Source of the DNA: Dermacentor variabilis | Taxonomy: Eukaryota > Arthropoda > Arachnida > Ixodida > Ixodidae | Direction of reading: 5' to 3' | NCBI RefSeq assembly: GCF_050947875.1 | Contig: NC_134568.1 | Coordinates: 251,551,767-251,615,766 of the forward strand | DNA: 64,000 nucleotides | Shown here: piece after piece, positions 48,553 through 60,430 of the stretch | Layout: every line of letters starts with the position of its first letter | How positions within the stretch are numbered: the first letter of the stretch is position 1 | Made by a program: the position numbers and the translations under genes | The notes under the pieces: generated by a model | What the model saw: only the letters and a program-made list of their open reading frames with translations | Told to the model about the DNA's origin: nothing | Databases searched by the model: none

Positions 48553-49198
48553 CCGGGTGTTTCAGCGAACACTTGCAAACTTTTTTTTATCATTGCCTCC
48601 GGCAGATAGCCCTATTCTAGTCCATGAGCTGGTCTACTCGAAAAGGCGGACGCGCGCAAAACATTGAAGTGCGTAATCGACTTATTAACCAAAATTCACT
48701 AATTAATTTTTAAACTAATTGACAAATGGCGCATATTTCAATTGATAAATTCTAGCCGGGGTGTTCGCAAGGTGGATTCACATGGAATGAATTCTCAGGG
48801 CGATGTCATTTTCGAAAGATTAATTCTAGAACTTTGCGGAGAAATGCATTGGCATTGCAGTTACTCTTGTGTTTCAATGCATAAAACGACGTTTTCTGAA
48901 GAAAGTGTAACGGCAGCGCATTTTTACCGCAAGTTTGACGGCGCATATCTCGTAAATGGTGTCGTCCACACATTTCATTCGAAGTGGATCGTCTCACCCG
49001 CTAGAATTCATGAATTGCAATATGTGCCATAAGGTAATTAGTTTAAACATAATTAGTTATTTTTGTTAATTAGTCGATTATGCATTTCGATTTCTTTTGC
49101 AAGTAATGTGCTAACTTCGAGTAAACCAGCTCGTTGGCTAGAATTGTGCCATCTATCTGCCACAGTCAATTTTTTTAAGTGTTCGCTGAAACACCCTG
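48553..49198. mobile_element. TA-flanked MITE with CCGGGTGTTTCAGCGAAC inverted ends
   Basis: The left end CCGGGTGTTTCAGCGAACAC and the right end (reverse complement CAGGGTGTTTCAGCGAACAC) begin inverted repeats that continue for about 85 bp (GGCAGATAG, CGAGCTGG, TACTCGA blocks). TA flanks both sides (48551-48552 and 49199-49200). The 646-bp interior has no transposase; the 96-codon frame at 48742-49032 has no domain. The TA target fits Tc1/mariner-like mobilisation, which is an inference. A truncated relative lies at 21080-21484. Confidence 0.88.
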
Positions 49199-49201
49199 TA
49201 C

Positions 49202-52161
49202 ATAGGGGAGGCGCTGTTTGCGTTGCTCTACGAGTCCCGTTATTTTCTAGACATTCGAAATTCACTTCGCTTGCTGGAACAAAGCCACGATAACATTATT
49301 GACTGCGCGAAAAAGCCCACAGCACGCAGGACGACTGAGCTCGTGAGGTCCTTGTATCCCCTCCCCACCCCACGTGGTGTGCGTTTATTGGCGCAGTCAG
49401 TGCTCCAACTAGCCCCCTAAATAGGTAGTATATGAGCCACGACTATACGTAAACAATGACTTTATGAAAATGCAGGAATGGGTGTCGATTGTTTATTTAC
49501 TTAGGCCCGACAGGGCAATTGGTACATGTTTATTACGTTTCCCGAACGTACAAGTCTAGTCTCTCGTTCTGTATTCGGGGCTACATTTAGAAATATGAAA
49601 CTTGGGCATTGTTATATTTATTTCAGACTTCCCTCAGCTTACGTCCGCGTTTACAGTGATGCAATGCAAAATTACCTATTTCTATGACAGGCTTTCTTTC
49701 TTCAACCGTTTCATGCTGTTCAATAAACTGGCATTAGAGGAGAGCTACATATTTATACGGTTTTGTCATTTGTTATTGTCTCTAATACGCATTGACATGA
49801 ATATGTAGTGTCGATGGTTGTGCACAACATCGTTGACTTGATTACAAGCTTCGGTGGTCGCAGCGACAACGCAAAGGCGCCCTCATGCAGAGATTTGAAA
49901 GCACTTTTCAGGGAACCCAAAGGGTCCAGGTTATTCCGAAGTTATCTTCTGCGGCGTCCCTCCCAGCCCATGAACATTTGTAGGTAGATTCCGGCTCTTA
50001 ACAGCCTATTACAACCACTAAGGCTAAAGCAACAACTCAGCCTGAAATTCAGGAGCATAATGTAGTAGTGGTTGCACCGAAAAGTAAGCGCCGCCCCTTT
50101 CAATCTTTGGGCGGATGCATTCGCTTTGTCTCATGTTTTTGTGATCTCCGTAATTATAAAACAATTTCGGTCGGGAGGACAGCGTCAAAATTCCTACTGA
50201 ACGCTGTTTAGGGAGTCGCGCTATGCAAACGACCACCAGCTGAAAAACATGACATCAAATAAGTCATTATTGGTCTCTGTGGAGCCAGCCTCAGGCGAAA
50301 ACTGAACGCAGAAACGCAAAAAGGAGCCGGAATGCGTAGAGCGCGCGGCCATGCGTCATTCCTCAATCAGCGAAAAGAGTGCACGTCACCACCATCTGGT
50401 GTTTACATCTTCCCAACGTGTATTCATGTGGCCCCAAGGATTTCAATAGCACCATGCTAGCAGTCGCGGAGATTTGTATCATTGTCACGTCTGCCAGCGA
50501 CGAGGTCACAATTATTTTGCCCGTCCTCAGTCGTCACGTACAGGCGCGAAAAGCGCTGAAGAATTGCTTTCGCCGCACCTCGTGGCGCTCTTCTGCTGTC
50601 AAGCCTAAAATCAAGCGCGGCTTGAAATGCTTCGGAAGACGAGAACAGAGCGATGCATCACTGCCCGCTGCGCAAGGGGTATAAAACACCTTCGACGGCA
50701 AGGCGTTGATCGTCGCTGTTCCCAAATGCGCGAAACTAGTCGACATGCGGGAAGGGAAGCCGAGTTATTTACTCCTCCGACAGCGCACGCCTTGTTCGAC
50801 AATTATGAGGGGCATATGCACGTATCATGATCTCTTGCAGAGTGGCGTCACAACGCAAATTTGGATCTCATCACGTTTCGGATTTTTTCCCCTTTCCACA
50901 ATGCTTAGAAAAGTGCGCTTGATTCTGCAAACGATGCATTGAAGCCCGTTATGCAACCAGCAATGCACCTTGGGATGCCACGCATCGAGGTTCATACAGC
51001 CGCCTAAGCTCATTATCGTTAATTGTGAACTCACTTTGGCTACTTTCGTGCGCTGAATAGTTCTCGAGATTGAGGCGCAGTATGCTCTCGGGGGTAGTTG
51101 TGTCGTCCGTAACCATCCTGCACAATGAGCACTAGGTCGGCACATTTTAAGTCTTATAGCGAAAAAGCCAGAAAAAGAAGGTCGAGAAAGCGGGCGTTTG
51201 AGAGCAACGAGCTTAAGTTCCTGCATGTCCGTATAAGTATTAATTAATAACCACGCACAGAAGGTATGCGTAAGTCTGTTTGGTACGACTATCATTTTTC
51301 TTGAGCCGCGTTTGCTCGCTTGAACGAAATAATCTTATTCTTGTCAGGTCCAGGCACTGCCATATAATCCCGCGTAAACCACAGGGCGTTGCTGACAATG
51401 TCAGAGTAGGGGAACAAAGTGGTCCACCTCCAAAACTATTTCATTGCGATAGCTATTATATGAACACTCCAAGCGCATTCCTGCCGTCGCCGTCGGCGTC
51501 GCCATGATGTCCCGTATAAAGTCCAAGGGCGACAACATCATCGCCGCGCGCCGCATATACTATGTGTGGATGAAAGCGTGCGAGGGTGAGCCGACGATGA
51601 GGGCTCAATCTCGTAAGCGCAAACGAGGAAAGCGGGGAGGAAGCGCGCCGTCTTCTGTCGAGCGCAAGGCACCAGGCCGGTTACTCCAGCGGCTGCTGGG
51701 TACGGCTCGGCCACGTGGGCTCTATCTTGACAGTGATTTCCGATGGGGGACAGAGCGCGCCGAGTGCTGATAGCTTCGTTTGCATTATGTTTTCACGGCT
51801 TAGTTCGCGTTGAAGCGAGAGGCAGCATGAAGGTCAATTCGTTCGTTGCTGCTGCCGCACTTCCTCACTCCAGTGTTTGTACAGCGAGTTTCCGCGGTCA
51901 TCGAGTGAGGTGTGTTCACGCTTGCTTGTGTGGGGATGACACCACGCTTGTTAATTTAGTTAGTAAGCGAATGTTGGCAAGCTTGCACGGCCGATAAGAC
52001 TACTATCTTTACTTCATATAGCTGTCCACTAATTTTCTATTCTAATCAATGCTTCGCCTTTCGTGTGAAACTGGGACCTTCTTTCTTGTCAACTTATGTG
52101 CGTGCTATTTTGCTCTTTTGAGCACTTTCGCTTACTTGTGCAATTGTGCGTGTGTCTGAGT
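49202..52161. other. No recognised gene; CpG-moderate ORF region near 51.5 kb
   Basis: ORF 51504-51770 is Arg/Lys-rich and lies in a segment (51480-51780) whose GCCGTCGCCGTCGGCGTCGC and CCCGTATAAAGTCCA look like a degenerate dispersed repeat. Minus ORF 51295-50825 (156 codons) has no domain. No confident feature. Confidence 0.35.
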
Positions 52162-52174
52162 GTCATTTTACTCT

Positions 52175-52410
52175 AAAAATTAAATTATGGGGTTTTACGT
52201 GCCAAAACCACTTTCTGATTATGAGGCACGCCGTAGTGGAGGACTCCGGAAATTTCGACCACCTGGGGTTCTTTAACGTGCGCCTAAACCTAAGCACACG
52301 GGTGTTTTCGCATTCCGCCTCCATCGAAATGCGGCCGCCGTGGCCGGGATTCGATCCCGCGACCTCGTGCTCAGCAGCCCAACACCATAGCCACTGAGCA
52401 ACCACGGCGG
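52175..52410 (-). mobile_element. Ruka-type SINE, best-preserved copy, with 13-bp target duplication
   Basis: Minus-strand tRNA-like head CCGTGGTTGCTCAGTGGCTA with a good A box and a B box in GGGATCGAATCCCGG. The body follows in canonical order (TTTCGATGGAGGCGGAATGC, TTAAAGAACCCCAGGTGG, TCCGGAGTCCTCCACTACGG), with a 3' end CCCATAATTTAATTTTTAG. GTCATTTTACTCT at 52162-52174 and 52411-52423 is a perfect 13-bp target-site duplication, typical of LINE-driven retroposition. Likely the youngest SINE here. Confidence 0.97.
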
Positions 52411-52423
52411 GTCATTTTACTCT

Positions 52424-52990
52424 CGTCTGTGTGATTGTTTACTTCTTCGCAGCTGTTTTTTGCCCTGCGATTAGGTGTAGCCGGTGCCGGCCACTAAAGG
52501 CACCAACCTCTCCTGTATTTCTGTATCAACAAAAAAGTGGTCTACTCTATATACTGCTCACAGGAACGCGCAAAGGCATCGTGCACATAGCCTCATGATT
52601 GCTCCTTCAAATAAGTCCGCGAGTTTCTGCCAAGTTTTCATATGTAATGACAAGTGTTCTAGACGCGAGTGCGTCAGTGTTTTGGAGATAAAAATTCCCA
52701 GACTCCTGTGACCTTGATCCTTGATGTGATGTGACCTTGATTTTTTTTTTAATCCTGTGGTTGCTATTGTGCGGTTGCGATCGCGGTCATCGTTTTGTTG
52801 TCGCGCCATCCACCGCTTTGCTAAAGCCTGTCTACTTTTGCTTACCGTGCCTGAACGCAAGCGTGACGAACTAACGATTTAGCTTGGCCTATTTCCTAAC
52901 TCAGAAATTCTGTTCGCAGTGAAATAAACTTAAGGGATCGAAGAACAAAGCTCTTGGTCAATAGCCCATAGTGGTTATGAGCCATCAGCA
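52424..52990. other. No recognisable feature
   Basis: Unassigned DNA with a CTTGATCCTTGATGTGATGT stutter near 52711-52740. Confidence 0.4.
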
Positions 52991-52994
52991 GATA

Positions 52995-53070
52995 CAAAAA
53001 CATACATACAAACAAACAAACAAGCAAGCAAGCAAGCAAGCAAGCAAACCAACCAACCAACCAACCAACA
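52995..53070. repeat. Compound tetranucleotide tract
   Basis: (AAAC)n, then (AAGC)n, then (AACC)n without breaks: three related tetranucleotides in series. Confidence 0.95.
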
Positions 53071-54374
53071 AAGAAAGCTCTACCTGTCCCGTGAAAGGTT
53101 CCGTGGTGTTCCCCGTGTACAGATGGTACAAAAAGACATGATTAAGGATATGCGCAGAACGTCGCTGAACTCCGTTGCTATGCCCCATGTCTCACGTATT
53201 AGCCACCAGTTGACAGTCACAGAGCTGAAAAAAATGTGATAAACAAATAACAATTAGTTGCAATTATATTTCATAGAGACCGTATTGCACTGGCCTTCTC
53301 TTTTGTTCCTTGATTGTTCCTTGAATTTTTGTTCCTTGAATTATGATAATTTGTTTTCTTTCAAGAAACGCGCTGACTCAAAACGAAGAGGCAAAAGGGA
53401 AACACAAGTTGACAGGACAAAGCTCGAACTTTTGCTTCCTTTTCGTCTCTTCGTGTATAGCGCGCTTTTAAGTCAGTTCGTTCCTTAAAAGAAATAAAAT
53501 GAACCAACTAGCCCTATATATTGCTCTGTTGATAATTTGTTATTCCCTTTGCTGGGTTTGACCTTCTTTTTTATTGCAATTTTTTCAGTGGAAATATTCG
53601 TAGACCCCAAGGTAACGCAGCAGTTGTCATTTTAAGCGTCTTTGCCGCCGATATAACAAGATGTAGCGCATTTCCTGATAAGAATTAGCTTTTTTCAATT
53701 TTGTGGAACGAGGAGGGCATTGTGTAAATTAAGATGTTCAAAAGAGGCTGCGCGGTCTAGAAGATATTAATTGAACGCGGCATCATCCCTCTTTCGCTTA
53801 ACTTCGCTCGTTGTGTGCACAAAAACACGCACGTCTCACGGCTGCACACGACAGGATGTCGCGATAGCAGTTACTTATGTAGAACGTGGCGGTTTCTGAC
53901 CGAGGTGATGTTTGCGAACATCGATGTTAAATTCCATGTACCCGCTTTCCGCTATACACGCATGTAGGAAGCGATAATTCAATCCCACAGGAGGTATGTG
54001 CAGCGGTACCCGTCGATGAGAAAGTTTTGTTTCTGCTCCCTCGATCATCGCTGGCTTTCGTAATCGTTCAGAGTCAGTGAACGAAGTTTGCGATTTTCTC
54101 GTTCTTCATTGCCACGTTAAAAAGCTGGATATTGCATCGCGTTATCCGGCCGATGGTGTTTCAAAAAAAAAGGAACATTCGCCTCGACATATTGTGGTAG
54201 ATGAATTTCAATTCCATGCGCTTCAGTCAGGTTATTCGCGCCAGGTTGATGACCACGGTATGGGTAGCCTAATAGCCGCGCGGCATGGACGCAGTAAATC
54301 CTTCGCCACAAAAATCTTGTAATTTTCCGATTAAATGGGCAGCAAAATGTAAAAGAAAAGGCAGCAAGCTATTC
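53071..54374. other. No recognisable gene
   Basis: ORF 54077-54322 (81 codons) is the only frame of note and shows no domain. Confidence 0.35.
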
Positions 54375-54825
54375 CAGGCATAGAGTTTCCTAGAATTACT
54401 AGAGGGAACTCTGGCGCTGCGATCGTTCAGCCACCATGGGAACGATGGGAAGTGCATGGATTTGTCTGATCTTCGTGCTTGGGGCTTCAGACGTTCTTGT
54501 GGCTTTGTCTCTTACGTTTTATCTGTGCCTAACTTGGCGTAAATTTCAAAGCAATTGATACGTTTTAATGCAGAGAGTAATAACACTCGGCAAGCACGCG
54601 TAATCGTTGCTAATTGTAGTGGTTCCGCTTGTCCATGCGTCCGTGGCGTAATGGATTGAATATCGGGCTTCTGCGCTACAGGTCCTGTGTTCGAATCCTG
54701 CAGTCGGACAATTTTAATATTGCTTAGTTAATTATTTACAACGTAGCAAGTTCTTAAAAACGATCACGTTGCAAAGCCACGAAGCCATTTAAAGCTAGAA
54801 AGGCGAAGTTTAGGCAAATCCCTTT
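54375..54825 (+). repeat. Dispersed repeat copy, related to 18478-18845, containing a tRNA-like core
   Basis: CCTAGAATTACTAGAGGGAA, ACTCTGGCGCTGCGATC, CCATGGGAACGATGGGAAG and TTTAAAGCTAGAAAGGCG are ordered as in the 18.5-kb copy. The tRNA-like sequence at 54639-54710 lies inside this copy. Confidence 0.5.
54639..54710 (+). pseudogene. tRNA-like sequence with intact pol III A and B boxes
   Basis: TGGCGTAATGG (54644-54654) fits the A box and GTTCGAATC (54689-54697) fits the B box perfectly, with normal spacing. The acceptor ends GTCCG and CGGAC pair. The D stem and anticodon stem do not pair well, so a functional tRNA is unlikely. It resembles an Arg-type tRNA by eye, which is tentative. It is either a decayed tRNA gene or the head of a tRNA-derived SINE. 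Confidence 0.5.
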
Positions 54826-54913
54826 CCCCCACCACCCGTGTAGGGTAGCAGACCGGATGCTCGTCTGGTTGATCTCCCTGCCTATCCTTGCTTTTTTTTC
54901 TCTCTCTCTCTCA
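54820..54913 (+). mobile_element. I-group LINE 3' tail
   Basis: CCCGTGTAGGGTAGCAGACC, GGATGCTCGTCTGGTTGATC, TCCCTGCCTATCCTTG, then T and (CT)n. 5'-truncated to the last 95 bp or so, directly after the dispersed repeat above. Confidence 0.85.
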
Positions 54914-55284
54914 GGCACTACCCATCACTCCCATGCTCTGGCCTGCTTGCAGCTCCCGTAGACACTAGCGCCACGGTTACCTCTTGTAATTGTAAGAAAC
55001 TTCCAGCGAAAGACCATGCAGTCGGGAAAAAATAAGAAGGTACATCGTACAAATATCTCAACACTCCCATCTGCAAACAAAAGAAAGATAATTTAAGATT
55101 TTATGCACATTCGTCGTTAGAATGATAACTTAAGCTTTTCTAGAAAGCCCATCCTGCAGTAGTTCTTGTACAGCAGTAGCATGAGAAAAGCAAGCTGCAG
55201 GAGGTGTGTATGCTCTTGAGTCCCTGGACCTACATTTAAGCGCGAAATGAATCGTCTTTACATAATATTTCAATAGAGCCACCA

Positions 55285-55592
55285 TAACAGACAGACAGAC
55301 AGACAGGAAGCTTTATTTGGTCCTGAGGGACTACGTTGTCGTAGTCTAGGGCTGCAACCGCGCCGGGGGCGGAAGACCGTGATCTTCAGCCCTGTCACAG
55401 GCCCTTTGGACAGCCCGAAGCTGGACTTGAAGGTCGTCGCTCTTGACGGCTCATTCCCAGTCTTCTTGCCTGTTGAAAGGCGACTGGTGCAACGCAGAAC
55501 ATTGCCACAGCAAGTGGTTCAAGGAGGGCCGTTCCTCGCCGCAGTCCACCACAACATTCTTTGAGCTCCTGCATGCATATGCTACACTGCAA
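55285..55592 (-). pseudogene. RNase H-type LINE C-terminus with polyadenylation signal and (CTGT)n tail
   Basis: The minus strand reads VDCGEERPSLNHLLWQCSAL, a clear CxxC-less variant of the C...H...LLWxC motif. It continues SPFNRQEDWE, a stop where Trp or similar is expected, then AVQRACDRAEDHGLPPPAR and the end of the ORF. AATAAAGCTTCCT is followed by (CTGT)n at 55288-55307. This is a different LINE family from the I-group copies, which end in (CT)n. Only the last 300 bp are present. Confidence 0.8.
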
Positions 55593-55599
55593 GTTTCAC

Positions 55600-56880
55600 C
55601 AAAATTGTGTTAGAAACCTTGCTTGCTTAAAACGTGCTGCCCACAGACATGAGCGCCAATAAACATTACGACATTTAATGAAGGGAATTCTTGTTTTATG
55701 TTTTGCTTAAATACAGCAGAACATAATTTTAGCGAAACCACATAAACTGAAAGCACCGATAGTGAACCGGATTCCCGGTTCCTTGCCATCTCCTGTATAG
55801 GTGTGGACATATTTTTCGCTATAGACTGTTTTATTGAGGGCGCCGCCATTTTGCGATCACAGCGCCGTCTATCGTCCGGTGCCATGCTGGTACCATAATG
55901 CCGTCATGTGGAATCGCGATGGAGGGTGCACAGCGAACATGCTGTTGACGACGAGTGTCAAGTTTTCGCGTTTTCCTGAAAGGTCTCAACAAATTGTTGC
56001 CATTGGGAAACTTCTTAGCGTGTCGTTACTGAGCTTTGAGTTTCGATATAGGATCAATATCGAACGGCGACGGGCCTAGATGCTGCGTCACATGTCCGAC
56101 CGCGATTGAAATAGGAGCCGAGTCAAGTCTGAACATTGTTGATACGTGACATATGCCGTTGTATTATTGCATGTCTAGCCATGAACTCTATTAGGGTATC
56201 ACGAAGGTGGTAACAACCATGGATGTTTCCCTGTGCCATTCGGTGTACCGCACCAGCGTACATTCGAATCCAGGTAACCGCGAAGCTAAAATGAAACACG
56301 TTTGTCTAGTTTTCGTCCTCCTAAAGTTTTCGCGGTACGATTTTCTAAGTATAGTTTACCTGGCACCCGGTCACCAAGCTTAACAAAATAAAGACTCTAA
56401 AATAAATCGACCGAAAGGATTGTGATTATGGAGCACTCAATAAAACGACCTGGTGACAGCGGCCGCGAATATGCTGCGGTCAACCAGACGCACGCGACGC
56501 ATTGAAAAAATATTGTGTGCTCACTGGAGACCAAATCTTCTTAACATACACACAACGAAGCTGATGGCGTCAAGTCCTTTTTGCTTATGCTAGCAATCCA
56601 AAGCGGACGCTTGTCTGCAACCGCAGCGGCGGAGTCCATGGAGTCGCTGCGGCTGAAGATGCACTTCACATTCGCATCAGACAATTATTTTTGCCAAGCC
56701 CGTCCCGGATAGCGCTACAGAGACAAGTGAAGTTCGTTTCATGATCGGTCGTCTGGGAGCGCTGAAATAGTGACGCTACCATGCGTTTGTTTTTGTATTT
56801 CGCGGGCTTTGTTTTAAGGCAAGTACAAGAACCTCCACCAATGGTGCTCAGTTGCAAACAATTTAGTCGGCCATTTTTAA
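55600..56880. other. No recognisable gene
   Basis: Short ORFs on both strands without motifs. No repeat recognised. Confidence 0.35.
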
Positions 56881-57102
56881 ATGTGGTCTACAACTTTCGT
56901 ATTAGCACTTTCCTGGTAAAGTCAATATATTAAAAGTTAGGTAATGAGCTTTACTAATTAATTGACTTTGCAAAACGAAAAAAAAAAACAATACCGTAGA
57001 CTAGGCCGCGCGATTCTAAACACCACTGAGTTGGTTTCAGCCCCCTAGCACACTCCGTCGTTTTTAAAACATTGGTTACCTTTAGCTCGGACAGCCTGTA
57101 TA
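56881..57102. mobile_element. Possible MITE right end (CAGCCTGTATAG)
   Basis: The end ...TTAGCTCGGACAGCCTGTA resembles the ...AGCT...GACACCCTGTA right ends of other tick elements, and a TTAACTAATTAATTGAC-like AT segment precedes it. No matching left end was found, so this is tentative. Confidence 0.3.
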
Positions 57103-59475
57103 GTCGGGGTAAGGAATGACTTCTTCACTACATCGGCAACAACGTCAATGATTCTGCTACCTAGTAATATCCGTTGGTGAACACCGAGCTTGCGTTTTTG
57201 TCTGCAAATACGGCGAGAAACTATAGCTGCTCTAGGAAGAAACCATGGCGCAGCATTTAGGGTTCAACTTCAAGCGCGTTAATCTCAATAAGTCCAAAAG
57301 GGTTGACCTGTTGAACGCCATCCGCAAATATTGCAGCTTGCTTGGATGATGTTCTTTTCTTTTTTTTTAAGTAAACCTTTTCCTCCTCCTTTTTTCTCGA
57401 AAGCCAGGGACTTCTCCCACTGATGCCTCTATAGATTTGGCCAGGAGAATGATGGCATGCTGGATATTGATATGCAGTCTTTCGAACCGCTTTCAAAGGT
57501 CAGGCATATATAGCTTTATTGCTGGTTTTAGGGTTTCGTGTAGTGTGACAGTGAACAGGAGGGAGACTTGGTGTTCTTGATACGCCATTTTGAGAAACAA
57601 TTCTTGTAGAGCAGGAACAAGAGGAATGAAGAAAAAACGGCACTGCATGTCTCGTCTATTTTCTTCTTGCTAGACGGTCAAACGTAAACAGTCACGGGAC
57701 TCGTAAGGCTTCCGTTAAGAACAGTGACACTTGCGCTCTTTTGGCGTTCAGTTATGGCTTTTTCGGATGAAATTGGCGCGGAATTCATTACTTTCCAGAA
57801 ATCAGCAGCATGAGCTTTTTTCACGTCTGGAAGCGGTTATGATCTCCTGAGATGATAGGTTTCTCTTGCATTAGGGTCAATCGTCTGACTCTTTCGGCTA
57901 AGTAGTTAATACATCTAACTTTCATAATTTCTTCTCTAATTTCTACCTCGAGTTATTTTAATATGTATCCCTCTGTAGCGATACCGGCGAAATCACCTAA
58001 TTAAAGTATTGTGCCTGCCTTACAGAAATTTCTAACGCATTTTATTAACCCCTTGTGGAACGTTCAGTGGTCTATGCGAGCCGCCATTTGAGCGAACGCC
58101 ACACCCCCGCTACCATTCTCCCGCGTGCCTTGCAGGGCTGTAATTTCGTGTCTAGACCGTGTGTCTCGGCTAACGTTGCCTAGGCTGTTCAAGCACACCA
58201 TCGACGCTACTCGTTGCTCTTGAACCTCCTTATGACAAAGTAGCATCCGACAGGAAGATACCTTCATCACATCTAATATTCGTTATTAGCATATATTCGT
58301 TAAATGCTCACATTGGCGAGAAAGACGAGAAAGACATTGTTTAGAAACACCCTACAAATTGATTTACATTGTTGTGTCTAATAATTCCTTATATCCATCT
58401 TCGTTGTGCCGAAGTTCGACTGTAGCACCTATAGGAGGCTGGTGAATGTGTTCAAGCCTGCGCAAGAATTGTAGTTTCAGTGCTCATTGATGGAATCTGT
58501 CGGTGCTGCGGCCATGGATGCGGAGAGCGTGCCGTGAGGACTGACAGTAGTCCTCGGGGCTGCTATGGCTCGGCGCTGCATTTGTACGGACAAAAAAAAA
58601 TGTTTTAGTGTTAATGTAACGCATTTTTACGCAGGAAGGTGTCTTCTGTTTAGTTGCTGCGAACTAGATAACTGAGGAGACGAACATCCCAGACATCGAG
58701 CATTGCTTTTTTCCCCCTAGTGGCTCAACGCTATGTAAAGTGTAGGCCAAAATCGGAGAGTATTATTATTATTATTATTATTACGGTCACCCATCTGGCC
58801 CGGGCACGGAGCCACCTACCTCTGTCGCAAGAAAACCACAAACAATTTCAGAAAAAGAAATGCAGTCTTGTGAATTACCGACGCACACTCCAGCTATTTT
58901 CTTATAGAAAAATGGCAGAATTGCATCGACGTTCAGTGCAGAATGACTGTTCTGCAAGTCTGTGGTTCTAATCGAAGTTGCAGTCAGCCGGTAATTACAT
59001 GTTACAAGTTGAATGCAGCCATCTGCAAGGGGTTATCCGTCCACTTAAGAAGCCCAAAGCGGTTCTACAGAAAACATTGAGCACGTTCGAACAGTTCTTC
59101 GAAGACAACGACATACTCAACACGTCGAATAGAATATGAAACGCTTTCTCTGATACGTATCCTTGAATCACCTGTGAAAGAGAAAGTGCGTTGAGACAAT
59201 AAAGCATGCATTATGTTGTGCTGGGAGCTGCGGTATATCTGCGCCGACGTCTTCTGTCATGTTATTTTAAACCTCACGAGTAACTTGTGTCGCTTTTGTT
59301 ACTGAAGTGAAAAGGGAAGAATGGGACTTTCCGCGAAATATCTGTGCAGGTGGGTCGTGGCAGGTATCATTTTAGTAGAACACTAACTTTTAAACCGTTG
59401 CGAAATTGCGACAAGATCTCGTTCTGGATGTTTCGTGCACTGAATGTCTTTATTACATTCTCATGTAGCTTTCTT
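57103..59475. other. No recognisable gene; small (ATT)n
   Basis: A short (ATT)n lies at 58759-58782. Several ORFs under 85 codons have no motif. No splice-supported exon candidate found. Confidence 0.35.
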
Positions 59476-59615
59476 TTGTTGTTGTTGTTGCTGTTGTTCA
59501 TTCTTTTTTTGCGTATGCGTGCGCCAGTATGCACGCTGACCTTGACAGTTCGTTCTGGGCACGGTAAATAAATGATTATTATTATTACTATTATTATTAG
59601 TAGTAGTAGTAGTAA

Positions 59616-59650
<35 letters not shown>

Positions 59651-59670
59651 GTAGTGGTGGTAGTAGTCAA
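59476..59670 (+). repeat. LINE-type 3' end with (ATT)n(AGT)n tail
   Basis: A (GTT)n tract at 59476-59500 is followed by ACCTTGACAGTTCGTTCTGG, GGTAAATAAATG, then (ATT)n and (AGT)n to 59668. The AATAAA-then-microsatellite layout is that of a retroelement 3' end, similar in plan to 63560-63720. No coding part remains. Confidence 0.6.
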
Positions 59671-59818
59671 TTCACCTTGGCTTTTCTTGATTGTAAACTG
59701 TACCTTTTCATAGTTGTTTCATAGTTATTTCATATTTTTTAAGCATGAAACGCTTTTAGCTCCCGTTGTCGGGGAACTTCAAGTGACCTTGAGCCAAAAA
59801 AGCCGGAGCCGTTATCCA

Positions 59819-60056
59819 TGCAAGATCTGAAGTGAAGGCACGACAACGACAGTAAGGTGTAAGTGTTGCATCAATATCACTAACAAGCAAAGAACTGCTT
59901 TACCTGAACGCGAATGCGCACTGAAAAACTGTGATTGCGCTCCCTGTATAAAATAGTGGCGTTTTTTCCTGATTAAACATTGTTGGAAGTGGCGCCCTGG
60001 GTATGTGTTCCTTCTTCATCCACCGTCGTTGTCGCGCCTTCACTTCAGATCATGCT
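59819..60056. mobile_element. Inverted-repeat element of about 238 bp
   Basis: GATCTGAAGTGAAGGCACGA and following on the left is matched, inverted, by the right end (reverse complement GATCTGAAGTGAAGGCGCGA), giving arms of about 33 bp with one or two mismatches. The interior contains TGTATAAAATAGTGG (TATA-like) and GATTAAACATTG. No ORF. It could be a MITE or a piece of an LTR. Confidence 0.6.
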
Positions 60057-60430
60057 TAACCAACACGCCCAACTATCCATCCTAACAACGTATATCCAGG
60101 CAAGTTGCGAGAACAAAACGAGATCATCTGAACAACCAGTCAAAACTTAAGAAAACTGCGGTCTCTGGCCCCCAGCCCTTTGTATAGGACCGCATTACAT
60201 ACACTAGTCACTGCCCAAACAAGTTACAAAAAATATTGCTTCCTAGCTCTTCCTAATGTTTGTTTACAATATCACTCAAGCTGTAACTTCTAGTACGCTG
60301 CAGTTTTATTTGTCATTTCCAATAGCGGACGTTAAAAAGGCAGATACAGAGCACCATATACCTCATTGTCACCTTTTGACACTGAGACAGGATTGCCTGG
60401 GGCCTTTTGAACACCAGCGGTCCGTGAGTT
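60057..60430. other. No recognisable feature
   Basis: Unassigned DNA. Confidence 0.4.

Noticed and set aside
54639..54710. Functional tRNA gene
   Set aside because: A and B boxes are perfect but D and anticodon stems do not pair. Reported as a tRNA-like pseudogene.
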